DNA from: Anaeromyxobacter terrae
GTDB taxonomy: Bacteria > Myxococcota > Myxococcia > Myxococcales > Anaeromyxobacteraceae
Direction: 5' to 3'
NCBI RefSeq assembly: GCF_022690685.1
Contig: NZ_JALCYY010000019.1
Span: 23,978-87,977 of the forward strand
Length of the DNA stretch: 64,000 nucleotides
This document shows, piece after piece, positions 24,494 through 33,400 of the stretch (within the stretch, counting starts at the first letter, position 1; every line of letters begins with the position of its first letter). A model generated the notes under the pieces. It did not search any database. It had not been told where the DNA came from and saw only the letters and a program-made list of their open reading frames with translations. The translations under genes and the position numbers were made by a program.

Positions 24494-25135
24494 TCACGCC
24501 GCGCGCTTCACCGTACGTCCTCCCTGCATGAGCAAGTACACGGCCCCGTCTTCGCCCGGCTCGCCAAACTCTGGGTGCCACCCGGAGTCGAGGGCGCGAA
24601 TCGTCGGACGGCCGACATGAGCCAACACGAGCCGCTTCACCTTCAGCTTTCGCGCCGTCCTGCACACCGATAGCGCGCTCGCGTGGCCGCCGACTCCTCT
24701 GGCGAACAGGATCGGCCTCGAGAACGCAGCTGCCTCGGCAAACATCAGCTCGGCGCCCGCGGCCCAGCGCGGAAAGCGAAGGAACTCCGGTGCCCAGACG
24801 ACCTGCCCCTGGGGCACACGGATCACGTAGCCGAACGCCGGGTGCGAGGTGTGGACGACCTTCCGCGGCTCGATCGTCAAGTCGTCGGCGCTGAACTCGT
24901 CCACCTTGGGTGTCAGCCCGGACGGCCGCGCGAGACGCCGGAGCCGCGCCATCAGCTCGGCCTGCTCGTCGGTGACGAGCCAGGCGTCGAGGCCCTGCAA
25001 TGGACCGGCCCCACCGTCAATCGCCACCCGCCGCCCCGCGTACTCCAACAGCAAACCCGCTGGAGCATAGCGAGGTGAGCGCATGGCGCCGACTCCGAGT
25101 AGCGTACAGCGAAGGGTGCGCCCGGGCCGTGCCAT
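24494..25135 (-). CDS. Metallo-beta-lactamase-fold protein with degenerate metal site
   Basis: 213 residues; GAGGT eight bases before ATG 25135 favours it over GTG 25144. The start LLGVGAMRSPRYAPAGLL and VAIDGGAG resemble RNase Z-like proteins, and KRLVLAHVGRP matches the closing histidine strand. The family HxHxDH motif is absent (DAWLVTDEQAEL stands there), and the SGDT strand is VVWAPEF. Histidines remain in VVHTSHP, GVGGHA and LAHVG. It may be a non-hydrolytic or altered member; catalysis is doubtful. Confidence 0.7.
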   Translation of the reverse strand: MARPGRTLRCTLLGVGAMRSPRYAPAGLLLEYAGRRVAIDGGAGPLQGLDAWLVTDEQAELMARLRRLARPSGLTPKVDEFSADDLTIEPRKVVHTSHPAFGYVIRVPQGQVVWAPEFLRFPRWAAGAELMFAEAAAFSRPILFARGVGGHASALSVCRTARKLKVKRLVLAHVGRPTIRALDSGWHPEFGEPGEDGAVYLLMQGGRTVKRAA

Positions 25136-25165
25136 CGCGCTCACACCTCGTGCGGATTCCTAACC

Positions 25166-25234
25166 GACAGCGCCGCGCCGATCCGCAGCGTCCTGCCGCC
25201 GCAGCGCAATGCCGAAGTGATTCTCGGCGTCGGC
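25166..25234 (+). pseudogene. Fragment of an NDH-2 dehydrogenase gene
   Basis: The plus strand reads DSAAPIRSVLPPQRNAEV then ILGVGG. The intact NDH-2 gene at 30449-31807 has DIAAPIRNVLRRQRNAEV then ILGEVA at bases 30625-30693. About 18 of 23 residues match, and the DNA is similar for roughly 65 bases. No other part of the gene is recognisable nearby, so this is a scar of a lost or transferred copy. Confidence 0.7.
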
Positions 25235-25408
25235 GGCGGCGCCGATGGTCCTGCGGGCGGGGACTGCTCTGAGGGATCACCACCGGGTTCTCCTCTCCTG
25301 GTGAGCCTCTCTGCCTCGTTGACCGTGCGCCAAGCCGGCCTGACGCTCGCTCTCAGATCGCGCGGCGCTCGCTGCGCGCCCGGCATCGTGCAGAGGAAGG
25401 GGGCTCCG

Positions 25409-26617
25409 ATGATGGGGAGACGGGCAAGGTCCCTCGCTCTGGCGAGCCTCGTCATGATTGCGCCGACCTCTGGTCAGGCTCAGCAGGAGGCGGTGCCGCC
25501 CGCTGGCGCGCGGGGCGAGGATCTGTACCTCGCGGGGCCCAGCGTCGACGTCACGGAGGACGTGGCGGGCGATCTCGTCGCGGCCGGGGGAGACGTGCGC
25601 GTCGGCGCCTCCGTGGCCGCGCTGGCCATCGTCGCGGGCGGCAACGTCGCGATCGACGGGCCGGTCGGAGGCGACGTGCTCGCGGTCGGCGGGGACGTCG
25701 TGCTCCGCGGCCGCTCGCGCGACGACGCGCGGCTCGCGGGCGGGAACGTCCGGATCGCCGGCGCCGTGGACGGCGACGCGATCGCCGCAGGCGGCACGGT
25801 CCGGGTAGAGCGCGGAGCCGTGGTCGGCGAGCGCGCCTGGCTCGCTGGAGGCGAGATCGTCGTCGCCGGGAAGGTCGGGCGCGAGCTTCGCGCGGTGGGC
25901 GAGCGCGTCTCCATCGAGGGCACGGTGGGAGGCAACGTCGAGGTCGCGGCGGAGGCGCTCGAGATCGGGCCCACCGCCCGGATCGAGGGGAACGTCGTCC
26001 ATCGCGGGCCCAGGGAGCCACGGATCGACCCCGGCGCGCGCATCGGCGGACGGATCGAGCACCGGCCTGCCGAGGCGCCAGCCGGGCGCCGGTTCGGGGT
26101 GCTCGGCCTGGCGTTGCTCGTGGCGGCGCTCTTCGCAACGGGCGTGGTGATGATCCTCCTCTTCCCGCGCTTCACCCCTGCCGCGGCGCACACCCTCGAG
26201 GCCGATCCCTGGCGCTCGCTCGGCCTCGGCGCCGTCGCGCTCCTCGGCGCGCCGGCCCTGGTGGTGGCGCTCTTCGCCACCGTGATCGGGATCCCGCTCG
26301 GCCTCGTGCTGCTCGCTGGCTATCCCGTCGCGCTTCTCTCGGGGTATCTCGTCGCGGCGCTGTTCCTCGGAACGCTCGGTGTCCGGCGCCTCGGTCGCCC
26401 CGCGCCATCGCGGGGAGAGCTCTTGCTGGGACTCCTGGGAGCGCTGGTCGTCCTCCGCGTCCTGAGGCTCGTCCCGTTCCTCGGCGCCCTCGTCTCGCTC
26501 GCCGCTCTCTGCTCTGGAATGGGCGCCCTCGTCCTGCGCCTCTACCGCGACCATCGCGGCAGGGGACGGGCGGAGCCGCTCGCCGCGGAGGCGTCTGCGG
26601 CGCAGCGGCCCACCTGA
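25409..26617 (+). CDS. Bactofilin-like beta-solenoid membrane protein
   Basis: 402 residues; GAGGAAGG precedes a double ATG. Signal peptide about residues 1-24. Residues 40-200 are short repeats of the polymer-forming type (VAGDLVAAGGDVRVGASV, VGGDVLAVGGDVVLRGRS, VDGDAIAAGGTVRVERGA), which fold as a right-handed beta solenoid. Four or so transmembrane helices follow (LGLALLVAALFATGVVMILL and others). It is probably anchored in the inner membrane with the solenoid outside. Relatives are annotated as polymer-forming cytoskeletal proteins; function unknown. Confidence 0.85.
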   Translation: MMGRRARSLALASLVMIAPTSGQAQQEAVPPAGARGEDLYLAGPSVDVTEDVAGDLVAAGGDVRVGASVAALAIVAGGNVAIDGPVGGDVLAVGGDVVLRGRSRDDARLAGGNVRIAGAVDGDAIAAGGTVRVERGAVVGERAWLAGGEIVVAGKVGRELRAVGERVSIEGTVGGNVEVAAEALEIGPTARIEGNVVHRGPREPRIDPGARIGGRIEHRPAEAPAGRRFGVLGLALLVAALFATGVVMILLFPRFTPAAAHTLEADPWRSLGLGAVALLGAPALVVALFATVIGIPLGLVLLAGYPVALLSGYLVAALFLGTLGVRRLGRPAPSRGELLLGLLGALVVLRVLRLVPFLGALVSLAALCSGMGALVLRLYRDHRGRGRAEPLAAEASAAQRPT

Positions 26618-26649
26618 TCAGGCGCGGCGACGAGGTCGCCAGGCCAGAC

Positions 26650-27318
26650 CTAGTGCTGCCGCGCGGCTCCCGACCTGCTCCCGCTGCGCGCCTCGTCTCC
26701 GCGCCGGAGCGCCGCCTTGGCGTCGGTGCCGGACATGGTACGCGCGTAGAGCGGGCTGCCCGGCTCCTGGAGGCGACCGCCGTCGCGGAGCGAGCCCGTG
26801 TCGACCGGAGCGAACCCGATCTCCTCGACGAGGTTCGCGACCGCCCGCTTCGCGTCCGGATCGTCCCCGGCGATGAGCAGCGCGACCCGCTCCTCGAGCG
26901 GAAGGTCGCGCTTGCCGCGCGTCGCGAGGTCGTTCGCGTACAGGTGATTGAACGCCTTGACGAGCCGCGCGCCAGGGATGACCCGCGCGACCTCCTCGCT
27001 CGACGTCGAGTCCCCCAGGTCGTAGAGCTTGAAGTCGGGGCGATACGGGTTCATCGCGTCGACGACGATCTTGCCCCGCAGCCGCTCGGAGGGGAGCTCC
27101 CGCCGGTTGCGCCAGGGGATGGCGAGGAGAACGACCTCGCCGAACTCCGCCGCCGCCTCGACCGTCGTGGCCCTCGCCCGTGGTCCGAGCGTTGCGATCT
27201 GATCGCGCAGCGAATCGGGGCCGCTCGCGTGACTGAGCGCCACCTCGTGGCCCGCCTCCGTGAACAGCCTCGCCGCCGTCCCGCCGATGTTCCCCGACCC
27301 GATGATTCCGATCCGCAT
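26650..27318 (-). CDS. NADPH-dependent F420 reductase-like oxidoreductase
   Basis: 222 residues with GGAGG six bases before the ATG. The Rossmann start MRIGIIGSGNIGGTAARLF binds NAD(P), and the body has VVLLAIPWRN, VVDAMNPYRP and VKAFNHLYANDL, typical of the F420H2:NADP oxidoreductase/YqcF-like family (DUF-type NAD-binding proteins). Many bacterial members do not use F420, so the true acceptor is uncertain. The C-terminus is basic. Divergent from the next gene. Confidence 0.85.
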   Translation of the reverse strand: MRIGIIGSGNIGGTAARLFTEAGHEVALSHASGPDSLRDQIATLGPRARATTVEAAAEFGEVVLLAIPWRNRRELPSERLRGKIVVDAMNPYRPDFKLYDLGDSTSSEEVARVIPGARLVKAFNHLYANDLATRGKRDLPLEERVALLIAGDDPDAKRAVANLVEEIGFAPVDTGSLRDGGRLQEPGSPLYARTMSGTDAKAALRRGDEARSGSRSGAARQH

Positions 27319-27484
27319 GGCACGCCTCCGGAGCGGAGAGATGCGAAGCGCGCGCCTTGCCCGCAACAACTTGCCCACGCTCTCGCGGCCCTTCCCTCCC
27401 CGGCCGCAGCGAACTGCGCCTCATTGGCCGAACAAGACTGCAGCGAGGGGAACTGCCCGCTATGCTTCCAGGCGGGTGGCGGTC

Positions 27485-28213
27485 ATGACCAAGCACCCTG
27501 TCGTGTTCTTCGCGTTGCTCGCGTTGCTCCCTGGCCTCGCCAGGGCCATCGATGACTCCGAGCCGGCAGCACGCTCGGGTCCGTTCATCACAGTCGTTCC
27601 CGAGGGGGCGCAGGCTGGTGGGTCCGCCCTGCAGACGGAGCAGGAGGCGCCCTCCCCTCCGACTGCACCGCCGGAAGCGGCCCCTCCGCCCGCTCCGTCG
27701 AAGATCCCACCTCCGCCCTCGTCGGTTCCGGAAGGTCAATGGGTGTACACGGCGCAGTACGGCTGGATCTGGATGCCGTACGCGGACACCTATACGTACG
27801 TGCCGCCGTCCGGTTACGGTGCGCCGTACATGTACGTTTACTATCCGTTCTATGGCTGGTCATGGGTCGTCGCGCCGTGGGTCTGGGGCTTCGGACCGTG
27901 GCCGTACTTCGGGTTCTACGGCGCGGCGCGCTTCGGCTGGTACGGGCATGGCTGGTGGCGGTACCCGGGGCGGTGGCATTACTCTCCGGTGCCACATCGC
28001 GGCGTCTGGCCTTCCCACGGTGGCCGTCCCGGTCCGCATTACGGTGCTCGTCCTGGCCCGCACTACGGTGCTCGTCCCGGCCCGTACGCCGGTGCTCGCC
28101 CGGCCCCGCGTCCGTCCGGCGGCGTCCCCTCGCGCGGTATCGCGCCCGCCGCGCCGCACAGCGGGGGCGGCGCCGCCCATGCCCCTCACGCCGCCCCGCC
28201 ACGTCGCCGTTAG
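27485..28213 (+). CDS. Secreted Pro/Tyr/Trp-rich protein
   Basis: 242 residues. Signal peptide about residues 1-21 (VVFFALLALLPGLARA). A Pro/Ala-rich linker (about 55-80) leads to an aromatic domain (WVYTAQYGWIWMPYADTY, then YPFYGWSWVVAPWVWGFGPW) and a Gly/Pro/Arg/His-rich tail with RPGPHYGA repeats. Such YXXW-type proteins are frequent in envelope fractions of proteobacteria, but their role is unknown. It parallels the W/Y-rich protein at 15404-16222. An in-frame GTG nine bases upstream is an alternative start. Confidence 0.75.
   Translation: MTKHPVVFFALLALLPGLARAIDDSEPAARSGPFITVVPEGAQAGGSALQTEQEAPSPPTAPPEAAPPPAPSKIPPPPSSVPEGQWVYTAQYGWIWMPYADTYTYVPPSGYGAPYMYVYYPFYGWSWVVAPWVWGFGPWPYFGFYGAARFGWYGHGWWRYPGRWHYSPVPHRGVWPSHGGRPGPHYGARPGPHYGARPGPYAGARPAPRPSGGVPSRGIAPAAPHSGGGAAHAPHAAPPRRR
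28025..28096 (+). repeat. Three 24-base coding repeats
   Basis: Units starting at 28025, 28049 and 28073, each encoding RPGPHYGA or a close variant (RPGPYAGA in the third). Confidence 0.85.
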
Positions 28214-28219
28214 TGACGA

Positions 28220-28693
28220 CTACCCCTGCTGGTAAGCCCGCTCCAACCCGGCGATGTCGAGCTTCGTCATCTGGAGCATCGCCTTCATCACGCTGCTCCT
28301 CTTCGCGGGGTTCGGGTCCGACATGAGCCGCCCCAGCGCCGTCGGGACGATCTGCCAGGACACGCCGAACCTGTCGTTGAGCCAGCCGCATTGGTTCGTC
28401 GCGCCGCCGGCGGAGAGCTTCTCCCACAGCTCGTCCACCTCCGCCTGGGTCTCGCAGTTCACGACGAACGAGATGGCCGGGGTGAACTTGAACAGCGGCT
28501 CGCCGTTCAACGCGATGAACTCTTGCCCCGCGAGCTCGAACGTCGCGGTCATCACCGTGCCCTTCGGCCCGGGGCCTTCCTCTCCGTAGCGCGCCACGCT
28601 TCCGAGCTTCGAGTCCTTGAAGACGGACGTGTAGAACTTCGCGGCCTCCTCGGCCTTTCCGTCGAACCACAGGAACGGGGTGATTCCCTTCAT
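28220..28693 (-). CDS. VOC-family protein, PhnB/3-demethylubiquinone methyltransferase-like
   Basis: 157 residues; AAAGGA precedes the ATG. MKGITPFLWFDGKAEEAAKF, FYTSVFKDSKL, the NGEPLFKFTPAISFVV strand and WLNDRFGVSWQIVP are typical of the PhnB-like branch of the VOC fold. These proteins are often found next to ECF sigma factors, as here (sigma gene at 29270-30220 upstream on the same strand). No enzymatic activity is firmly known for this branch. Confidence 0.88.
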   Translation of the reverse strand: MKGITPFLWFDGKAEEAAKFYTSVFKDSKLGSVARYGEEGPGPKGTVMTATFELAGQEFIALNGEPLFKFTPAISFVVNCETQAEVDELWEKLSAGGATNQCGWLNDRFGVSWQIVPTALGRLMSDPNPAKRSSVMKAMLQMTKLDIAGLERAYQQG

Positions 28694-28706
28694 CGCGTCC
28701 GTCCTT

Positions 28707-29123
28707 TCAGCGCTCGAGCGCCTTGGGGTCCATCCAGAGCACTTCCCAGTGATGGCCGTCGAGGTCGTAGAAGCTCGAGCTGTACATGAAGCCGCGATCC
28801 TGCGGCTCCATCGCGTGCTTGCCTCCCGCCGCGATCGCCTTCTTCACGAGCTCGTCGACCTCGGCGCGGCTCTCGCAGGTGAGCGCGCAGGCCACCTCGT
28901 TCTGCAGGAGCGTGTCGCAGATCCCCTTCTTCGTGAACGTCCTGAAGAACGGCTCGACGAGGAGCATCACGTACGCGTCCTCGCCGACGAGCATGCAGGT
29001 GGCCTTCTCGTCCGTGAACCTCAGGTCGAACTCGAAGCCGAGCTTCGTGAAGAACTGCTTCGAGCGGTCCAGGTCGCGGACGGCCATGTTGACGAAGAGC
29101 TTGCGGGGACGCCTCGTTGCCAT
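28707..29123 (-). CDS. VOC/glyoxalase-like lactoylglutathione-lyase family protein
   Basis: 138 residues with GGAGG six bases before the ATG. RKLFVNMAVRDLDRSKQFF, TKLGFEFDLRFTDEKATCM and the end YSSSFYDLDGHHWEVLWMD, with H and E in GHHWEVL as likely metal ligands. It lies 13 bases upstream of the PhnB-like gene and 146 bases downstream of the sigma-factor gene, forming a likely three-gene unit. Substrate unknown. Confidence 0.88.
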   Translation of the reverse strand: MATRRPRKLFVNMAVRDLDRSKQFFTKLGFEFDLRFTDEKATCMLVGEDAYVMLLVEPFFRTFTKKGICDTLLQNEVACALTCESRAEVDELVKKAIAAGGKHAMEPQDRGFMYSSSFYDLDGHHWEVLWMDPKALER

Positions 29124-29269
29124 GTCTGCCTCCAGGGGGTTCGTCCGGAGTCGCGCCCTCGCTGGGAGCTCGACCCGTGTCGTCTGGTCCCTGGACTCGG
29201 CGAACGCACCGGACTCATCGGTGCACCCCGAACGGCACGCCACGGCACGCTTAGGGAGGCGATCAGTGG

Positions 29270-30220
29270 CTACGGAGGGAGCGTCAGCGGCAGCCCGAAC
29301 CTCGGGAAGAGCGTCTCGGTGTCGAGGAACGAGGTCCAGCTGGAGATGCGAGCTCCCACGAGCTCGAGCACGATGAGCCCCCACGCCTCGTGGCCCCCCT
29401 GCGGCGCGGGACGGTACTGCGCGAAGGCTGGCGAGCCGGACGCGGCCGTCGGGACGAGCCGCGATCCGCGGCAGCCACAGCCTCGTCCCAGGAGCCACGC
29501 GCCGATCGCCTCATGGCCGCGGAGCCATAGCGTGTAGGGCGGCATGGACAGCGTCGCGTCCTCGTGCAGGAGCGCCGTCAGCGCGTTCACGTCGTAGCGC
29601 TCGAACGCCGCCACGTAGCGATCGAGCAGCGCGGACTGCTCGGCGGACAGCGTGCTGCGCGCCTCGCCGAGGTCGCGCGTCGCGAGCGTGGCGCGCGCCC
29701 GCTGCAGCGCGCTGTTCACCGCGGGGACCGACGTGTCGAGGCTCTCCGCGACCTCAGCGGCGGACCAGCCGAGCACGTCGGTGAGCAAGAGCGCGGCGCG
29801 CTGCCTCGGAGGAAGGTGCTGGAGCGCCGCCACGAACGCGAGGCGGATGCTCTGCCGGAGCACCGCCCGCTCCGCGGGGTCGACGTCCGCCGGCACGGCG
29901 TGCGCGTCCGGGACCGGCTCGAGCCAGTGCGTGCGGGGACGGGCCTCCAGCGGGTCATCCACCGACCCGACGGGACCCTCCTCCACCGGGCGCTCTCGCC
30001 GCGAGCGATCGGCCAGCGCGTCGAGGCAGACGTTCGTCGCGATGCGATGGAGCCATGTGCGCAGCGACGAGCGGCCGTCGAACCGGTCGAGGCCTCTCCA
30101 GGCCCGGAGCATCGTCTCCTGGACCGCGTCGTCGGCGTCCACCGCCGAGCCGAGCATCCGGTAGCAGTGCCCGGTGACCGCCGCGCGGTGTTCCTCGAGC
30201 TGGGTGAGGCTCTCCGGCAT
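29270..30220 (-). CDS. ECF sigma factor with SnoaL-like C-terminal domain
   Basis: 316 residues; CGGAG is close before the ATG. Region 2 is [20 protein letters not shown] and [19 protein letters not shown]; region 4 is [19 protein letters not shown] followed by [20 protein letters not shown]. The C-terminal ~110 residues ([32 protein letters not shown]) form an NTF2/SnoaL-like domain, the SigJ/ECF41-type layout in which this domain regulates the sigma factor in the absence of a classical anti-sigma protein. The adjacent VOC genes fit that arrangement and are its likely targets. Confidence 0.9.
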   Translation of the reverse strand: MPESLTQLEEHRAAVTGHCYRMLGSAVDADDAVQETMLRAWRGLDRFDGRSSLRTWLHRIATNVCLDALADRSRRERPVEEGPVGSVDDPLEARPRTHWLEPVPDAHAVPADVDPAERAVLRQSIRLAFVAALQHLPPRQRAALLLTDVLGWSAAEVAESLDTSVPAVNSALQRARATLATRDLGEARSTLSAEQSALLDRYVAAFERYDVNALTALLHEDATLSMPPYTLWLRGHEAIGAWLLGRGCGCRGSRLVPTAASGSPAFAQYRPAPQGGHEAWGLIVLELVGARISSWTSFLDTETLFPRFGLPLTLPP

Positions 30221-30448
30221 CGCTCCGACATAACGAGGGGAGCGCGAGCACGCTCGCCCGCGCGAAGCACGCGTCAACGGCGGCAGCGCCCCGCACACTT
30301 CATCTAGGTCGTGGCGCCGCGTGACCTGGAGTGAGGAATGAACCCTGGCCGCCCCGGCGGCGCCTCGCATCGTCCCGCCTCACCTGCGGCGTCGCTCCAT
30401 CGCCTGCGCAGGGCCTCGTCATCCGCTATGCATCCGCCGGAGGACGGC

Positions 30449-31807
30449 ATGGCGAGCGAAGGAGAGCGGCGGCGGGTCGTCATCGTCGGCGCGGGGTTCG
30501 CGGGCCTTGCGGCCGCCCGCGCGCTGCGCAAGGCGCCGGTCGCGGTGACGGTGGTGGATCGCCGCAACCACCACCTGTTCCAGCCGCTCCTGTACCAGGT
30601 CGCGACCGCCGCCCTGAACCCGGCCGACATCGCCGCGCCGATCCGCAACGTGCTGCGACGGCAGCGCAACGCCGAGGTGATCCTCGGCGAGGTGGCCGCG
30701 ATCGACCTTCCGGCGCGGATCGTCCGGCTCGCGGACGGCGACCCGTTGCCGTTCGACTTCCTCGTCCTCGCCACCGGCGCGACGCACTCGTACTTCGGGC
30801 ACGACGCGTGGGCGCCGCTCGCGCCTGGCCTCAAGAGCGTCGAGGACGCGCTGGAGATCCGGCGGCGGCTCCTGACCGCGTTCGAGCGGGCGGAGCGAGA
30901 GCGCGAGCCGGAGCAGCAGCGGGCGCTCCTCACGTTCGTGGTGGTCGGCGGCGGCCCCACGGGCGTCGAGCTCGCCGGCGCGATCTCCGAGATCGCGCGG
31001 CGCACGCTCACCCGCGACTTCCGCCACATCCGGCCCGAGAGCGCGCGGGTGTTCCTCGTCGAGGCCGCCCCCCGCGTGCTCCCCGTGTACGTGGAGTCCC
31101 TGTCCGCCGCCGCGCGGAGGCAGCTCGAGCAGCTCGGCGTCGAGGTGCGGACCGGGACGCCCGTGACCGCCATCGACGCGGAGGGTGTCACCCTGGGTGA
31201 CGGCAGCAGGATCGCGTCGCGCACGGTGCTCTGGGGCGCCGGCGTCGCGGCGAGCCCGCTCGCGCGGACCCTGGGCGCGCCGCTCGACAGGGCCGGGCGC
31301 GTGCGCGTCGCGGCCGACCTCTCCGTCCCCGGTCATCCCGAGGCGTTCGTCGTGGGCGACCTCGCCGCCGTGCTCCGCGAGGACGGTCGCCCGGTTCCCG
31401 GCCTCGCCCCCGCGGCGTTGCAGGAGGGCCGCCACGCGGCCCGCAACATCCGGCGCGCGCTCGCGGGCGAGCCGCCGCTCCCCTTCCACTACCTGGACAA
31501 GGGCGAGCTCGCGACCATCGGCCGAGCCGCCGCGGTCGCCGACGTCCGCGGGCTCCGGTTCTCGGGTCTCCTCGCCTGGCTCACCTGGCTGTTCGTCCAC
31601 ATCTTCTTCCTCATCGGCTTCCGCAACCGGGTGGCGGTGATCCTGCAGTGGGCGTGGTCGTATCTCACGTTCACGCGGGGCGCGCGCCTCATCACCGACA
31701 CCGCGGAGCAGTGGCGCTTCATCGCCCACGCGGGCGGGGTGCCGCCGCCGGATGCGGAACGGAACGCGCCGCCGGCGGGGAGCTCCACCGCACCTCGACC
31801 CGGATGA
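30449..31807 (+). CDS. Type II NADH:quinone oxidoreductase (NDH-2)
   Basis: 452 residues; GGAGG six bases before ATG 30449 decides against the longer frame from 30338. FAD motif VVIVGAGFAGLAAARAL, NADH motif FVVVGGGPTGVELAGAIS, the family motif NHHLFQPLLYQVATA and FVVGDLAA near the flavin. The C-terminus has an amphipathic/hydrophobic segment (LLAWLTWLFVHIFFLIGF) that docks on the inner membrane. It passes electrons from NADH to quinone without pumping protons. A 69-base scar of a related gene lies at 25166-25234. Confidence 0.92.
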   Translation: MASEGERRRVVIVGAGFAGLAAARALRKAPVAVTVVDRRNHHLFQPLLYQVATAALNPADIAAPIRNVLRRQRNAEVILGEVAAIDLPARIVRLADGDPLPFDFLVLATGATHSYFGHDAWAPLAPGLKSVEDALEIRRRLLTAFERAEREREPEQQRALLTFVVVGGGPTGVELAGAISEIARRTLTRDFRHIRPESARVFLVEAAPRVLPVYVESLSAAARRQLEQLGVEVRTGTPVTAIDAEGVTLGDGSRIASRTVLWGAGVAASPLARTLGAPLDRAGRVRVAADLSVPGHPEAFVVGDLAAVLREDGRPVPGLAPAALQEGRHAARNIRRALAGEPPLPFHYLDKGELATIGRAAAVADVRGLRFSGLLAWLTWLFVHIFFLIGFRNRVAVILQWAWSYLTFTRGARLITDTAEQWRFIAHAGGVPPPDAERNAPPAGSSTAPRPG

Positions 31808-31822
31808 AAGGCGCGCCGCGCG

Positions 31823-32023
31823 CTACCGGCGCGACCCCGAGGCCTCGATCGCGACGAAGTCGAGCCGCCGCGCCTCGAGCCGCCCCGCAGCGCGCGCCCG
31901 GCTCTCGGAGCAGAAGCTCGCGAACCGCTGGCCGTCGACCGTGACGACGTAGCGGTTCTTCTCGATCTGCTCGATGCCGACGACGTGCTCTCGGACGGCG
32001 AAGCTGGCACGCGGCGGGTTCAT
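31823..32023 (-). CDS. Small hypothetical protein
   Basis: 66 residues. Contains a beta-hairpin-like stretch YVVTVDGQRFASFCSESRAR followed by a basic helix. The start at 32023 has only a short GAG near it. It sits 15 bases from the convergent NDH-2 stop. No family recognised; possibly a small nucleic-acid-binding or regulatory protein. Confidence 0.5.
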   Translation of the reverse strand: MNPPRASFAVREHVVGIEQIEKNRYVVTVDGQRFASFCSESRARAAGRLEARRLDFVAIEASGSRR

Positions 32024-32174
32024 GTCTCGATTCTAACCGGATCGAGACCAAGAAGCCCGACGTATCAACGTACGGGCTCCGGAGGGCGCGCAGCGCCCGC
32101 CCGAACGCGAAGCCGAGCGGCTCGGCCCCGGTCGTCGAAGCTCATGCGATCGCGAGCCCTCCCGCGGGAGCGGC

Positions 32175-32381
32175 TCACGTGAACGCGCGCGCGAGGCTCT
32201 CCGCGTGCTCGAGGACGCCGCGCAGCTCGGCGCTGGGCTCGCGCGAGCGATCACCGCGCCGGACGACGCGATGGACGCGGCTCACCGCCTGGGCGAACTC
32301 GAGGTTCACGAGGCCGCGCTCGACGAGGACCCCATCGAGCTTGCGGATGCGTCCCTTGAACTCACGAAACGTATCGTTCAT
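32175..32381 (-). CDS. Small hypothetical helical protein
   Basis: 68 residues with a good GAGGAG seven bases before the ATG. Highly charged and helical: MNDTFREFKGRIRKLDGVLV, then a second helix rich in Arg (AQAVSRVHRVVRRGDRS). Contains one histidine and no cysteine. No family recognised. Separate promoter likely, since the next upstream gene ends at 32524. Confidence 0.55.
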   Translation of the reverse strand: MNDTFREFKGRIRKLDGVLVERGLVNLEFAQAVSRVHRVVRRGDRSREPSAELRGVLEHAESLARAFT

Positions 32382-32523
32382 GACGCGCTCCTCGTGCGGG
32401 TTGGACCTGCTTCTCATGGTCTTTAACGGGCCACGGTCGCCGCGGCCCGCGTTTCTGCGTGAGATTGCGCGTCGGCATTGCTTCGTGACCCACGTCAATC
32501 CTTCGGGGCCATTTCGCTGTCGC

Positions 32524-33144
32524 TCAGCGCGGCGGCGCCGCCGGGGCGTTCCACATCCGGATGACACGCGCCGCGCGCTCGTGTCCAAGGATCCCGAGAG
32601 TCGCGGGATCGAGACCCAGCAGTCGCCCCTCGGAGACCGAGAGGCCGAGCCATCGCGCGGCGAGCACGCGGAGGAGGTGGCCGTGCGAGAACAGGAGCAC
32701 GTCGCCCGTGGCCGACCTGGCCCGAGCGATGACGCGGTCCGCGCGCGCCGCGACCTCGTCGGCGGCCTCGCCCCCGGGCACCGCGCCGGTCCAGATCGTC
32801 CAGCCTGGATCCGACCGCTCGATCTCGCGCAACGTCATCCCTTCGTACCCGCCGTAATCCCACTCCGCGAGATCGGGGTCCGCCTGCGCCACGTCTCCGA
32901 ATCCCGCGAGCCGGCACGTGTCGCGCGCACGGCGCAGCGGGCTCGTCAGCACGAGGGCGAACGCGTGCCCGGCGAGGCTCGGCCCGAGGGCGGACGCCTG
33001 CCGCTCGCCCTCCGGCGTGAGCGGCAGGTCCGTGCGCCCGGTGTGCCGCCCCGCGAGGCTCCACTCCGTCTCGCCGTGGCGCACGATCCAGAGCCGCGGC
33101 CGCGCCGCCTCCACTCGCGTCCCCTCCCCGACCTCCTCGTCCAC
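32524..33144 (-). CDS. Histidine phosphatase family protein (phosphoglycerate-mutase-like)
   Basis: 206 residues from GTG with AGGAGG five bases upstream. LWIVRHGETEWSLAGRHTG carries the RHG catalytic histidine; VLTSPLRRARDT and the E in LAEWDYGGYEG complete the first half, and VLLFSHGHLLRVLAARWLG gives the second histidine. These cytoplasmic enzymes remove phosphate from sugar phosphates or other small molecules; the substrate is unknown. No cofactor-dependent mutase signature can be claimed. Confidence 0.92.
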   Translation of the reverse strand: MDEEVGEGTRVEAARPRLWIVRHGETEWSLAGRHTGRTDLPLTPEGERQASALGPSLAGHAFALVLTSPLRRARDTCRLAGFGDVAQADPDLAEWDYGGYEGMTLREIERSDPGWTIWTGAVPGGEAADEVAARADRVIARARSATGDVLLFSHGHLLRVLAARWLGLSVSEGRLLGLDPATLGILGHERAARVIRMWNAPAAPPR

Positions 33145-33400
33145 GGCGACCTCCTACCGAGCCGAACCGCGATGAAGGAGTTAATCGAGTCGCGGGCTGG
33201 CGGCGGGGGTCGTTCTCGACGCGAGCGGGGCCGGCGACGGGTACGCGGCGCGCGGTCAGCCCTCGGAGCCGAAGCGTCTTCGAAGGCGGTGGCCCCTTCG
33301 TGCTCCTCCGCGCGGGCGGGCCGCGAAGGGCGCGGCGCGGGCCAGGTCGCCCTCCCATGGAAACGTCGGGGTCACCTCGTCGGCCCTGGGGAGGCTGAGG

